This document shows positions 43,861-52,027 of a stretch of DNA of 54,644 nt, one piece after another. A program made the translations under genes and the position numbers. Within the stretch, counting starts at the first letter, position 1; each line of letters begins with the position of its first letter. The stretch covers positions 1 to 54,644 of the forward strand of contig CAVTOR010000026.1 of the NCBI GenBank assembly GCA_963736235.1. Direction: 5' to 3'. The notes beneath the pieces were generated by a model, which saw only the letters and a list, made by a program, of their open reading frames with translations, searched no databases and was not told where the DNA came from. Source of the DNA: CAVORB01 sp963736235. Its GTDB lineage: Bacteria > Pseudomonadota > Gammaproteobacteria > Chromatiales > Chromatiaceae.

Positions 43861-43901
43861 CCGCCGCAAAGGACGCCAGAAACGGCCACCTTTCGCGGCG
43901 G
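43861..43901 (+). promoter_or_regulatory. AAAGG-N16-CCTTT dyad, site 3 (before dsbC-like gene)
   Basis: CCGCCGC and GCGGCGG enclose AAAGG, a 16-base centre and CCTTT with one bulged C. It lies right after the traB stop and 33 bases before the dsbC-like start. Same core spacing as sites 1 and 2. Confidence 0.55.
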
Positions 43902-43933
43902 CCGGGCACAGGCAAATCGGGAACCATTACGCC

Positions 43934-44686
43934 ATGAAACCGATCCACCAACGATCCATCACCGCGGTCCTCCTCGCACTAGCGGCCGGCGTTCCGTCCG
44001 CCGTCGCGGCCGAAACCGATCCCGCGGCGTTGACCCCATCGGAATCCGGCGGCATCCAGGAGCTGCTGCGCGGCATCGAAGGCATGCAGCGCCTCCCGGT
44101 GGTCGGGGTGCAGATGGTGCAGGCTGGCGAGCGGGTACTGTTCGTCTCCGCCAACGGCCGCTACGTCTTCACCGGACCCGCCTGGGACCTGTGGCATGGG
44201 ACGAAACTGGAGTCACTGGAAGACGGTGCCCGGCTGGCTGAACGCATCGATCTCAAGCGCCTCGGGCTCGACCCCGCGGCGCTGGGGGCACTGGACCACG
44301 GGAGCGGGGAAGGGGAGGTCGTGGTGTTCGTCGACCCCCGCTGCCCCCACTGCCGCGGTCTTCTGGACAAGCTGCCGGCTCTCGCCGACCGCTACCGCTT
44401 TCGTCTGATTCCGCTGCCGGTGCTGGGACCCGATTCCGAGACGGCGGTGGCCCGCCTGGGCTGCCTGGCGGAGCGGGACCCGTCCGCCGCCCGCGAGGCC
44501 CTCCTCGCCGACACCGTTGATCAGATCCGCGCGCCCGAGGGCGCCTGCGGGCAGGCCCCGGCGCAACGCGCCCTGGTCACCGCCCAGCTCCTTGGCATCG
44601 CCGGGGTGCCGTACCTGATCGCCCCGGACGGGCGCCTGCAGCAGGGCGTCCCCGCGGACCTCGACGCCTGGCTGGAGGGCAAGTGA
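43934..44686 (+). CDS. DsbC-like thiol:disulfide isomerase of the conjugation system
   Basis: 250 residues with a signal peptide (ITAVLLALAAGVPSAVAAE). N-terminal DsbC dimerisation-like region (VVGVQMVQAGERVLFVSANGRYVFTG), then a thioredoxin fold with active site CPHC (about residue 137) and cis-Pro loop GVPYLIAPDG. Periplasmic; probably folds the cysteine-rich TraU and TraN. Its stop overlaps the next start (TGATG). Confidence 0.9.
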   Translation: MKPIHQRSITAVLLALAAGVPSAVAAETDPAALTPSESGGIQELLRGIEGMQRLPVVGVQMVQAGERVLFVSANGRYVFTGPAWDLWHGTKLESLEDGARLAERIDLKRLGLDPAALGALDHGSGEGEVVVFVDPRCPHCRGLLDKLPALADRYRFRLIPLPVLGPDSETAVARLGCLAERDPSAAREALLADTVDQIRAPEGACGQAPAQRALVTAQLLGIAGVPYLIAPDGRLQQGVPADLDAWLEGK

Positions 44687-44930
44687 TGAGAAGAAAACAA
44701 ACATTCGCGCTGACGGTGACCTTGGTGCTGACCGGCGCTCTCCAAGGCTGCGCGGGCATCGGCAAGCAGGACTTCGCCTGCCCGGGTCACCCAGCAAGCC
44801 CCTGTGCCTGTCCACCTCGGAGGTCTACCGGATGACCGATGGCTACACCACGCCGCACATCGGCGTGGCCGCGGAGCCAAGGCGAAGGTGCCGCGCGAGA
44901 AAGGGACGACATCCTCATGGAGATCCTGAT
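44686..44930 (+). CDS. traV: TraV-type lipoprotein, N-terminal part (frameshifted)
   Basis: Lipoprotein signal with lipobox LQGC, then the TraV-like cysteine pair FACPG and PLCLSTSEVYRMTDGY. The frame changes near 44790 (after the GGG run) and possibly again near 44865; if the second change is real the protein stops at 44928-44930, overlapping the start of a second lipoprotein (TGATG). It carries only the first half of TraV. Outer-membrane anchored. Confidence 0.6.
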
Positions 44931-45396
44931 GCCCAGACACCTGCTCGCAACCGTCGCCTCGTTGGCCCTAATGGCTGCGCTCACCGGCTGCGCCACGAAG
45001 GGAACCGGCGCGCCAGTCACCGCCGGCAAGTCCAATGGCCATGCCGTGGCCGATGCGCTCAAGGGCACGCGCGTCGTTTCGACCGAGACGGGATTCCCGG
45101 GCGCCATTGACCCCCTGGCGCTGCGCATGCCCGCCCAAGTGATGCGCATCTGGATCGCCCCCTGGGAGGACAGCCGCGGCGACCTACACGCCCCCGGCTA
45201 CCTCTACACCGAGATCGAGCCACGGCGCTGGGCGCTGGACGCTCGCGACGATCACACACCCGTAATCCGCCCGCTGCAGATCGAGCGCCGTGACGTCCCA
45301 ACGAACGCGGCTCGATCCGGCCGCGACACAGGTGCCACGCGCACGCCGGGCAGGACCAAGGGGCCGGAGACCGGACCCGGCCTGCTCGGGAGCTGA
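44930..45396 (+). CDS. Second lipoprotein carrying the TraV C-terminal motif
   Basis: 155 residues from ATG 44930 with its own lipoprotein signal and lipobox (LATVASLALMAALTGC). MRIWIAPWEDSRGDLHAPGYLYTEIEPRRWAL is the conserved C-terminal TraV motif. Together with the previous gene this looks like traV split in two lipoproteins. An alternative is one long traV with frameshifts, but the internal lipobox argues against it. Confidence 0.65.
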
Positions 45397-45400
45397 ATGC

Positions 45401-45440
45401 CCCCGCGCCGGCGCACGCGGGCGGGCGGGGCGGTTAGCCA
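45401..45440 (+). promoter_or_regulatory. Structured leader before traA with GGGGCGGTT
   Basis: A GC-rich hairpin (CCGCG...CGCGG around CGGCGCA) is followed by GGGGCGGTTAGCC (45427-45439), nearly the post-hairpin sequence before the radC-type gene (GGGGCGGTTTCCC). It lies 50 bases before the pilin start. Confidence 0.45.
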
Positions 45441-45486
45441 AGGAGAACGCGCCAGTTTATTGACCCCCAACTTGAATGGAGAACCC

Positions 45487-45804
45487 ATGACCAAATTGAC
45501 CAAACGAAAACTCCTCGGCGTCGGCGCCCTGGCCCTGGCCGGACTCATGCTCGCCGCCCCGGAGATGGCCCTGGCCGGCGCCGGCGGCGCCGAGTTCCAG
45601 GGCGCCTATGACATGCTCACCGGCTGGATGACCGGCATCCTCGGGCGCATCATCGCCATCACCTTCATCGTGGTGGGCCTGGTGGCCGGCGTCATGCGCC
45701 AGTCCATCATGGGCTTCGTGGTCGGCATCGCCGCCGGGCTTGGCGTGTTCGTCGCCCCGGACATCATCGACAACATCGTCACCGCCACGCTTCCCATCGT
45801 CTGA
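45487..45804 (+). CDS. traA: TraA, F-type pilin precursor
   Basis: 105 residues from ATG 45487. Long leader peptide ending APEMALAGAGG with a signal-peptidase-like site, then two hydrophobic helices (IIAITFIVVGLVAGVMRQ and MGFVVGIAAGLGVFVAP) as in F-type pilins. The mature subunit is about 70 residues. Stored in the inner membrane and assembled into the pilus. Confidence 0.88.
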   Translation: MTKLTKRKLLGVGALALAGLMLAAPEMALAGAGGAEFQGAYDMLTGWMTGILGRIIAITFIVVGLVAGVMRQSIMGFVVGIAAGLGVFVAPDIIDNIVTATLPIV

Positions 45805-45896
45805 CGTCGCCTTCCCCTGAGCGGCAGCATACCGGCGCTCGGTCGCCGAGGCCCGGCGGGAAACCGCCACCCCCTTTCCCAGTGGATGGCCGAGCC

Positions 45897-46094
45897 ATGC
45901 CTCGCAAGCCCATTCCCGATGACCTGGCGAATGCCAAGCGCCTCGGCCGGGTCGCCGTGCGCGACGCCGATGGAAAAGCGCTCGCCCCCTGTCAGCCGGC
46001 CCGCGCCCGCGCCCTGGTGCGCCGCGGCCGCGCCTATTTCGTTCGCCGCAACCCGCCGGTGATCCGGTTCAAATCGTCGTCGGAAAAATCATGA
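45897..46094 (+). CDS. Stand-alone RRXRR/PLMP-like small protein
   Basis: 65 residues from ATG 45897. VRDADGKALAPCQPARARALVRRGRAYFVRRNPPVIRF closely follows the RRXRR (PLMP) domain that forms the N-terminus of IscB and related HNH proteins, here without any RuvC or HNH region. Basic, cytoplasmic, probably nucleic-acid binding. It overlaps the traC start (ATGA), so it belongs to the transfer operon. Function unknown. Confidence 0.65.
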   Translation: MPRKPIPDDLANAKRLGRVAVRDADGKALAPCQPARARALVRRGRAYFVRRNPPVIRFKSSSEKS

Positions 46095-48490
46095 CGGCGC
46101 TCAGGCAGTTCCGCGGTCCGCGCGCGAGCGCGCTCTTTCCGGTCCTGGCCTATGCAGGAGCGGAAGGAATCTTCCTGCTCGACGATTCAAGTCTGGCCTT
46201 CGGCTTCCTGTGCGAGCCTCTGCCGGCGGGGGATCAGGGTGAGGCGGACCGTCTTTCGGTGCTGCTCAACCAGGACTGGCCCAAGGACACCCTGCTGCAG
46301 GTCATGCTCTGGGCCTCCCCCGACATCGAGGAGCCACTCGCGCGCATGCGCGGGCTGCGCATCGAGCATGCCGACCCCCTGCTGCGGGAGGCCACCAGCC
46401 AGCGTGCCGAGTTCTTGAGAAAGGGCACCGATGCGGCCCTGGGTCCGGGAAGTGAGCTTCGGGTACGCGACCTGCAGGTCCTGGTCACGGTCAAGCTCCC
46501 CATCGCGGCAACAGTCCCCACCGAGGCGGAGCTGAACGACGCCGCCGAGCTGCGCGTCGGCGCCGAGCAGGTGCTGACCACGGCGGGGCTTAGACCTGAG
46601 TCCCTCACCGCCGACCGCTACGTGCGCCTCCTGAACACCCTCCTCAACTGGGGCGATGGCGCAGGCTGGCGCGACCGCATCGTCCCCGAGTGCGACCCGC
46701 AACGGCTCATCCGCGAGCAGCTCCTGGACCTGGACCGCGCCCTGGAGGTCGACGCCCGGGGCCTGAGACTCGGGGACTGCCGAGTGCAGACCCTTTCGGT
46801 GAAACGCTTCCCGGACCGATTGGGCTTCGGGCTGGCGGCACGGTTTCTGGGCGATCCCCTCTCCGGCACCCGCGGGGTGCGCCACAACCTGCTGGTGACC
46901 CTGAACCTGCACTTCCCCGATCCCGAGGCGACCCGGGTGCAGCTCACCGCCCAGCGCCAGTGGGCCGCCAACATGGCCTACGGGCCGCTGGTCAAGTTCC
47001 TGCCCCAGCTGGCCCAGCGCAAGCACGGCTTCGATGTGCTGTTCGAGTCCCTGGACAACGGCGACCGGCCCTTGAAGGCGTATCTCGGGCTGGTGCTTTT
47101 CACTCCACCCAACGAGTCGGTGGCGGCGCTCTCGAATCTGCGCACCTACTGGCGCGAGCTCGGCTTCCAGGTCATGGCCGACCATTTTTTCAGTCTTCCC
47201 CTTTTTCTTCATTGCCTGCCCTTCGGCGCGGAACGGACGGTGCTCAGGGACACCATGCGCTACCGCACCCTGGCCGCCACCCAGGCGGTGACCCTGATGC
47301 CGGTGTTCGGGGACTGGAAGGGGACGGGCACGCCTGTCTTGAATCTGGTCGCCCGCTCCGGGCAGTTGATGGAGGTGTCGCTGTTCGATACCGCCTCGAA
47401 CTACAACGCGGTGATCGCCGCCCAGTCGGGCTCCGGCAAATCGTTCCTCACCAACGAGCTGCTGGCCACCAACCTGAGCGTCGGCGGGCGCTGCTGGGTG
47501 ATCGATGTCGGGCGTTCCTACGAGAACCTCTGCGCCTCCCTGGAAGGCCAGTTCGTCGCCTTCACCCGCGAGGCGACCCTGTGCCTCAACCCCTTCGAGC
47601 TGATCCACAACTGGGAGGAGGAGGCCGATGTCATCACCGCCCTGGTGACGGCCATGGCCGCCCCTACGGAGCCGCTCGGCGACTATCGCACGGCGGGCCT
47701 CAAGAGAGCGCTCAAGTCCCTGTGGGACACCAAGGGTACCGCCATGACCGTGGACGACGTGGCCGAGGCCCTGCTCGCCGACGAGGACCGGCGTATCCGC
47801 GACGTGGGCCAGCAGCTCTATCCCTTCACTACCGCCGGTGAGTATGGGCGCTTCTTCAACGGGCCGAACACGGTGGCCTTCCAGTCCAACTTCGTGGTCC
47901 TGGAGCTCGAGGAGCTGAAAGGGAGAAAACACCTGCAGCAGGTGGTGCTGCTGCAGCTCATCTACCAGATCCAGCAGGTGATGTACCTGGGGGACCGCGC
48001 TCAGCCGAAACTGGTGGTGATCGACGAGGCGTGGGACCTGCTCACCCAGGGCGACGTCGCCAAGTTCATCGAGACCGGCTACCGGCGCTTTCGCAAGTAC
48101 GGCGGCGCGGCGGTGACCGTCACCCAGTCCCTCAACGACCTCTACAGCAACCCCACCGGGCGGGCCATCGCCGAGAACAGCGCCAACACCTTCCTGCTCG
48201 CCCAGCCGAGCCAGGCCATCGAGCAGCTTCAGGCCGAGCGGCGCTTGCCCATGACCGAGGCGGGGGCGGAGCTGCTGAAGAGCGTGCACACGCTCCCCGG
48301 CGCCTACTCCGAGATCATGGTCCTCACCGACCGCGGCGGGGGTATCGGGCGGCTGGTGGTGGACCCCTTCCGACGGCTCCTGTACTCGACCGACCCCAAG
48401 GACGTGGCTGCACTGCGCCGGCTTCGCGAGCGTGGGCTATCCGTGGCGGAGGCGATTCGCACCCTGCTCGGGGAGCGAGAGCGTGGTTGA
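46091..48490 (+). CDS. traC: TraC, F-type conjugation ATPase
   Basis: 799 residues, full length for the VirB4/TraC family. N-terminal TraC_F domain; Walker A QSGSGKSFLTN (about residue 446-456); Walker B KLVVIDEAWDLL (about 640); further TQSLNDLYSNPTGRAIAENSANTFLL is the typical arginine-finger region. Inner-membrane associated ATPase that energises pilus assembly. No frameshift in 2.4 kb. Confidence 0.95.
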   Translation: MTALRQFRGPRASALFPVLAYAGAEGIFLLDDSSLAFGFLCEPLPAGDQGEADRLSVLLNQDWPKDTLLQVMLWASPDIEEPLARMRGLRIEHADPLLREATSQRAEFLRKGTDAALGPGSELRVRDLQVLVTVKLPIAATVPTEAELNDAAELRVGAEQVLTTAGLRPESLTADRYVRLLNTLLNWGDGAGWRDRIVPECDPQRLIREQLLDLDRALEVDARGLRLGDCRVQTLSVKRFPDRLGFGLAARFLGDPLSGTRGVRHNLLVTLNLHFPDPEATRVQLTAQRQWAANMAYGPLVKFLPQLAQRKHGFDVLFESLDNGDRPLKAYLGLVLFTPPNESVAALSNLRTYWRELGFQVMADHFFSLPLFLHCLPFGAERTVLRDTMRYRTLAATQAVTLMPVFGDWKGTGTPVLNLVARSGQLMEVSLFDTASNYNAVIAAQSGSGKSFLTNELLATNLSVGGRCWVIDVGRSYENLCASLEGQFVAFTREATLCLNPFELIHNWEEEADVITALVTAMAAPTEPLGDYRTAGLKRALKSLWDTKGTAMTVDDVAEALLADEDRRIRDVGQQLYPFTTAGEYGRFFNGPNTVAFQSNFVVLELEELKGRKHLQQVVLLQLIYQIQQVMYLGDRAQPKLVVIDEAWDLLTQGDVAKFIETGYRRFRKYGGAAVTVTQSLNDLYSNPTGRAIAENSANTFLLAQPSQAIEQLQAERRLPMTEAGAELLKSVHTLPGAYSEIMVLTDRGGGIGRLVVDPFRRLLYSTDPKDVAALRRLRERGLSVAEAIRTLLGERERG

Positions 48491-48857
48491 GGCCGATACC
48501 GCTTCGACATCGGTGCCGACCGAAGTGACAAACACCCGCGTCGGCATCCCGTCGTTGATCGTGGCCCTGTTGGTGCTGACGGCTGCCGGCGCATCCGGCT
48601 ACCTCGGCGCTTGGTGGGCCGCCGAAGGCCTCCGGTCCGAGCTGACCCTGCGCCCGCCGGTGATCCTGTTCGACATGGCAGGAGCCGTCCAGGGTGCCGA
48701 TCCGGCTCAGGTTGGCGCTTCGCTGTCGCGCGCACACGAGCAGGCGAAGCGCCTCGCCGAGGGCGGCTTCCTGGTGCTCGATGCGCAGGCGGTGATCGCC
48801 GCGCCGCCGGAGCTGTTTCTTGATCCCAAGAAGGATTCCGGAGACATGCTCCCATGA
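48483..48857 (+). CDS. trbI: TrbI-like F-type transfer protein
   Basis: 124 residues from GTG 48483, overlapping the traC stop. One N-terminal membrane helix (IPSLIVALLVLTAAGASGYLGAWWA), then ILFDMAGAV and EGGFLVLDAQAVIAAPPELFLDP, as in TrbI proteins that affect pilus length and retraction. Inner membrane with a periplasmic domain. Confidence 0.8.
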   Translation: MVEADTASTSVPTEVTNTRVGIPSLIVALLVLTAAGASGYLGAWWAAEGLRSELTLRPPVILFDMAGAVQGADPAQVGASLSRAHEQAKRLAEGGFLVLDAQAVIAAPPELFLDPKKDSGDMLP

Positions 48858-49153
48858 ACCAAGCTCTGCGTCGGCTTCTCGCGCCGTCACGTCTCTGGCC
48901 GCTGGCGACATTGCTGGCCGTCGGGATCATCGCGGCCGCCGCGGTGTTCTGCCCGGCGGCGGAGCCACCGAACGCCGTCGACAACCCGCTCGTTTACGCC
49001 AATGGCGCGTCGGTGCCCGACGGCCGCTGGTCGGTGCTCTGCATCGACGGGGTGGCCTACCTGGAGATCGCCTCTCCGCGCGGGCACGTCGTCGTCCCCA
49101 AGTACCGCAAGAACGGGCTTGTGGTGCGTTGCGAGCTGCCCGTCGGGGAGTGA
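48854..49153 (+). CDS. Small membrane protein of the tra operon
   Basis: 99 residues, ATG 48854 overlapping the trbI stop. One membrane helix (LWPLATLLAVGIIAAAAVFC) and a short periplasmic domain (WSVLCIDGVAYLEIASPRGHVVVPKYRKNGLVVRC) with two cysteines that could form a disulfide. Not recognised as a known Tra protein; conserved position between trbI and the peptidase gene suggests a pilus-assembly role. Confidence 0.65.
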   Translation: MNQALRRLLAPSRLWPLATLLAVGIIAAAAVFCPAAEPPNAVDNPLVYANGASVPDGRWSVLCIDGVAYLEIASPRGHVVVPKYRKNGLVVRCELPVGE

Positions 49154-49156
49154 GGG

Positions 49157-49726
49157 ATGCCATCGACGCCGCAGGCGAGCGTTGACCTCATGGATGCCGA
49201 GGCGCAGTCCGCTCCCGAAACACGGCACCGTCGGGTTCCAAGGTCGCGCTTCTTGTTACGCGCGACGCTTGCGCTTCTGGTGGTGCTAGGGGCAGGTGCT
49301 TATCTCACCGAGCGCTTCCACATCGGCTACGACGACCAGGACCGCCAGTGTCTGCCCCCGCACCGCTGGTTCCTGATCGACCGTCACGACCGCGACGTTG
49401 CCCAAGGCGAGACCATCGCCTTCGCCGCCCTTGGCCTGGGACCCTATTTCCGGGACGGGCAGATCGTCATCAAGCGTGCCGCGGGTGTCCCCGGTGACCG
49501 TGTCCAGGTCAGCCCCGACACGGTGAGGATCAACGGGGCCAAGGTCGGCGAAGGGCTTGCGCTTGCCGGTACGCTGGATCGCCCGCCGACGGACTTCCTG
49601 CGCGACGACATCGTCCCGCCGGGACACCTGTGGGTGATGGGTGCCACCGCCGACAGCTTCGACTCGCGTTACTGGGGCTTCCTCCCCGAAGCACGAGTCA
49701 TCGGGCGGGCCTATGCGCTCTGGTAG
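49157..49726 (+). CDS. TrhF/TraF-type signal peptidase (S26)
   Basis: 189 residues. Membrane helix (LLRATLALLVVLGAGAYL), then the S26 segments: CLPPHRWFLIDR at the position of the nucleophile box, VIKRAAGVPGDRVQV with the catalytic Lys, and WVMGATADSFDSRYWGFLPEARVIGRA. The usual Ser before x-P is Cys here. By context it processes the pilin TraA. Confidence 0.85.
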   Translation: MPSTPQASVDLMDAEAQSAPETRHRRVPRSRFLLRATLALLVVLGAGAYLTERFHIGYDDQDRQCLPPHRWFLIDRHDRDVAQGETIAFAALGLGPYFRDGQIVIKRAAGVPGDRVQVSPDTVRINGAKVGEGLALAGTLDRPPTDFLRDDIVPPGHLWVMGATADSFDSRYWGFLPEARVIGRAYALW

Positions 49727-51019
49727 GACAGGGACGTTGGCCATCATTCTGATGTCTGCGCCGCTTGTCGCGATCGGCGATGCGGCACGCGACGAGGCCT
49801 TGCGCGCGATCCGCGATCAGGCGGGGGCGATCCACGAGTGGGTCGAGTCCGCGGAGTGGCCCGCGTGGCTCGACACAAATCGTCAGGACAGCGCCCGCGC
49901 CGCGGGCGAGGCCCTCGGCCGGGAGCAGCGAGAACGATTCCGGGAGGGTCTGCCGACCGTCTCCGCTTGCCGGGATCTGGGGCGGCTCTGTCCGTCCGCG
50001 GCGGCGCCGGAAACCAGTACGACCGAAGACCCTGCTGTCGTCAACGTCGCTTCCGGCCAGACCGCGGGGCAGGGTACCGATGATGGTCGGGCTGCGACCC
50101 CGTTGCGCGCCGAGGACATACAGCTCACGGTCCTGGCCTCCCGCTCCCTGGGCGCCGCCCAGCTCAAGGAGATCTTCGCCTTCGCCGCCGATACTCCGCG
50201 GGTGCGGGTCGCCTTCCGCGGCGTGGCCGAGGAGGAGTCCCTGATGGACTTCGTCCGCCAGGTCCATGGCCTGCTCGCCGGGATAGAGCCTGTGCCGGAG
50301 GTGGTGCTGGATCCTACGCCCTTCGCCGCGGCGGGGATGGACATCGCCCCCGTGCTCGTGGCCCACGGGCCGGAAGGCGAGCTGGCACGCGTGGCGGGTC
50401 TTGCGGATCCCCTCTGGTTGCGGTCGCGGGTGCTGGCCGGGGAGCGCGGCGACCTGGGGGTGCTCGGGCCGGTGAAGCCGGTGACCGAGCCGGACCTGAT
50501 CGAGGAGCTGCAGCGCCGCCTCGCCGCCCTGGATCTGGAGAAGCTGCGCGAGCGGGCAGTCGAACGCTACTGGCAGCGGATCACCTTCGAGGCGTTACCG
50601 GTCACAGCCGAGCCCCGCACCCGCGAGATCGACCCCACCATCACCGCGCCTCGCGATCTTCGGTCCGCCGACGGCACCCTCCTGGTCCGCGCCGGGGAGA
50701 CCCTCAACCCCCTCGACCGGCTGCCCTTCACCCAGCGCCTGGTGGTGTTCGACGCCAGCGACGAGCGCCAGGTGGCGACGGCGAGGCGCCTGGGCCGGGA
50801 GGCCGGCGACCGGCGCGTGCTTTACCTGGCTACCCAGCTGGAGCGGAGCAGGGGATGGGAGGGGCTCGCCTCGGTGGAGGACGCCCTCGACGCCCCGGTC
50901 TATCTGCTCACGCCGGACGTGCGCCAACGGTTCGCCCTGGAGCGGGTCCCCGCGTTCGTCGAGGCCCGCGGAGCGAAATCTTCGTCGTGGCCGAGGTGCC
51001 GCCGGAGGCTGGGAGATGA
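49713..51019 (+). CDS. traW: TrbC-TraW fusion protein (frameshift near the end)
   Basis: About 435 residues from ATG 49713, with a signal peptide (GTLAIILMSAPLVAIGDA). The TrbC-like part (LTVLASRSLGAAQLKEIFAFAADTPRVRVAFRG, EVVLDPTPFAAAGMDIAPVLVAHGP) is followed by the TraW-like part (RAVERYWQRITFEALPV, DPTITAPRDLRSADGTLLVRAGETLNPLDRLPFTQRLVVFDA, ALDAPVYLLTPDVRQRFALERVPAFVEARG). The frame slips near 50972; the tail then reads EIFVVAEVPPEAGR with stop 51017-51019. Periplasmic pilus-assembly factor. Confidence 0.88.
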
Positions 51020-51028
51020 GCCGAACGA

Positions 51029-52027
51029 GTGCGTGTCTTTCTCGCGGTTCTGCTCGTCGTCTGCCTGCGCCCCCTCCAGGCCGCCGACCCCGGCTGCCCG
51101 GACGCCGAGCTCTTCTCCGGCAAGCTCATCACCGACATCTGCTGGGGCTGCCTCTTCCCGATCCGCATCGCGGGGCTGTCCATCGGCGGCGGCGACCGCC
51201 CGGCCGCGGCCTCCAACCAGGTCGTCTGCGCCTGCAACGACGGGCTCGGGATCCCGCACCCCGGGTTCGTGGTGTCCCTGTGGGAGCCGGCGCGCATCGT
51301 GGAGCTGACCCGCGCCCCGGCCTGCTCGCCGGCCCTGGGCGGCATCCGCCTGCCGCTGGGCAGCCGGCGCCTGCTCGGCACCGCCGGCAAGTCCGAGTGG
51401 GACGCCTCGGACATCAGCTTCTACAACTACCACTGGTACGCCTTCCCGCTGCTGACCCTGCTGGATCTGTTCTTCGAGGACCGCTGCAACGCCGACGGGA
51501 TGGTGGACTTCGACATCCTCTACCTCTCCGAGCTCGATCCCACCTGGAACAGCGGGGAGCTGGCCTTCTTCACCAACCCCGAGGCGGCCTGGCTCGCCAA
51601 CCCGGTGGCCCTGGCCGCCTGTCTGGCGGACGCCGCCGCGGCGAGCGCCGGCACACCCATCGACTCGCTCTTCTGGTGCGCCGGCACCTGGGGCCTGCTC
51701 TATCCCTTCAGCGGCGCCATGCCCAACTACGGCTCGCGCCCGAGCGAGACCAGCCTCTCGGCGGCCCGCGCCCTGGCGGCCCTGCACCGGCGCGGACTCG
51801 CCCGGCGCACCATGGGCAACGAGGCCCTGTGCAGTGCCCCCATCGACCCCTTTCTCACCAAGTCCCAGTACCGGATGTCCATGTTCTACCCCCTGCCGGA
51901 GACGCAGTCCAACCACGTCATCGGCGAGAGCGCCTTCCGCTGGGGGGAGTGGCGCTCGCTGCCCGGTCCGGGCGAGGACCATCTGTATCTGCTGTGGCGC
52001 TGGAATGACTGCTGCGCGACCTTCTGA
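51029..52027 (+). CDS. traU: TraU, F-type conjugative transfer protein
   Basis: 332 residues from GTG 51029 with a signal peptide (VFLAVLLVVCLRPLQAAD). Cysteine-rich: GKLITDICWGCLFPIRIAGLSIGGGDRP, CACNDGLGIPHPGFVVSLWEPARIVELTR, and SQYRMSMFYPLPE are TraU signatures. Periplasmic; needed for DNA transfer and mating-pair formation. It ends inside the traN start region, a 23-base overlap. Confidence 0.95.
   Translation: MRVFLAVLLVVCLRPLQAADPGCPDAELFSGKLITDICWGCLFPIRIAGLSIGGGDRPAAASNQVVCACNDGLGIPHPGFVVSLWEPARIVELTRAPACSPALGGIRLPLGSRRLLGTAGKSEWDASDISFYNYHWYAFPLLTLLDLFFEDRCNADGMVDFDILYLSELDPTWNSGELAFFTNPEAAWLANPVALAACLADAAAASAGTPIDSLFWCAGTWGLLYPFSGAMPNYGSRPSETSLSAARALAALHRRGLARRTMGNEALCSAPIDPFLTKSQYRMSMFYPLPETQSNHVIGESAFRWGEWRSLPGPGEDHLYLLWRWNDCCATF

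Noticed and set aside
46187..48289. 700-codon open frame on the minus strand
   Set aside because: It is the antisense shadow of traC; composition is Gln/His/Gly-rich and has no domain sense, while the plus strand has Walker motifs.
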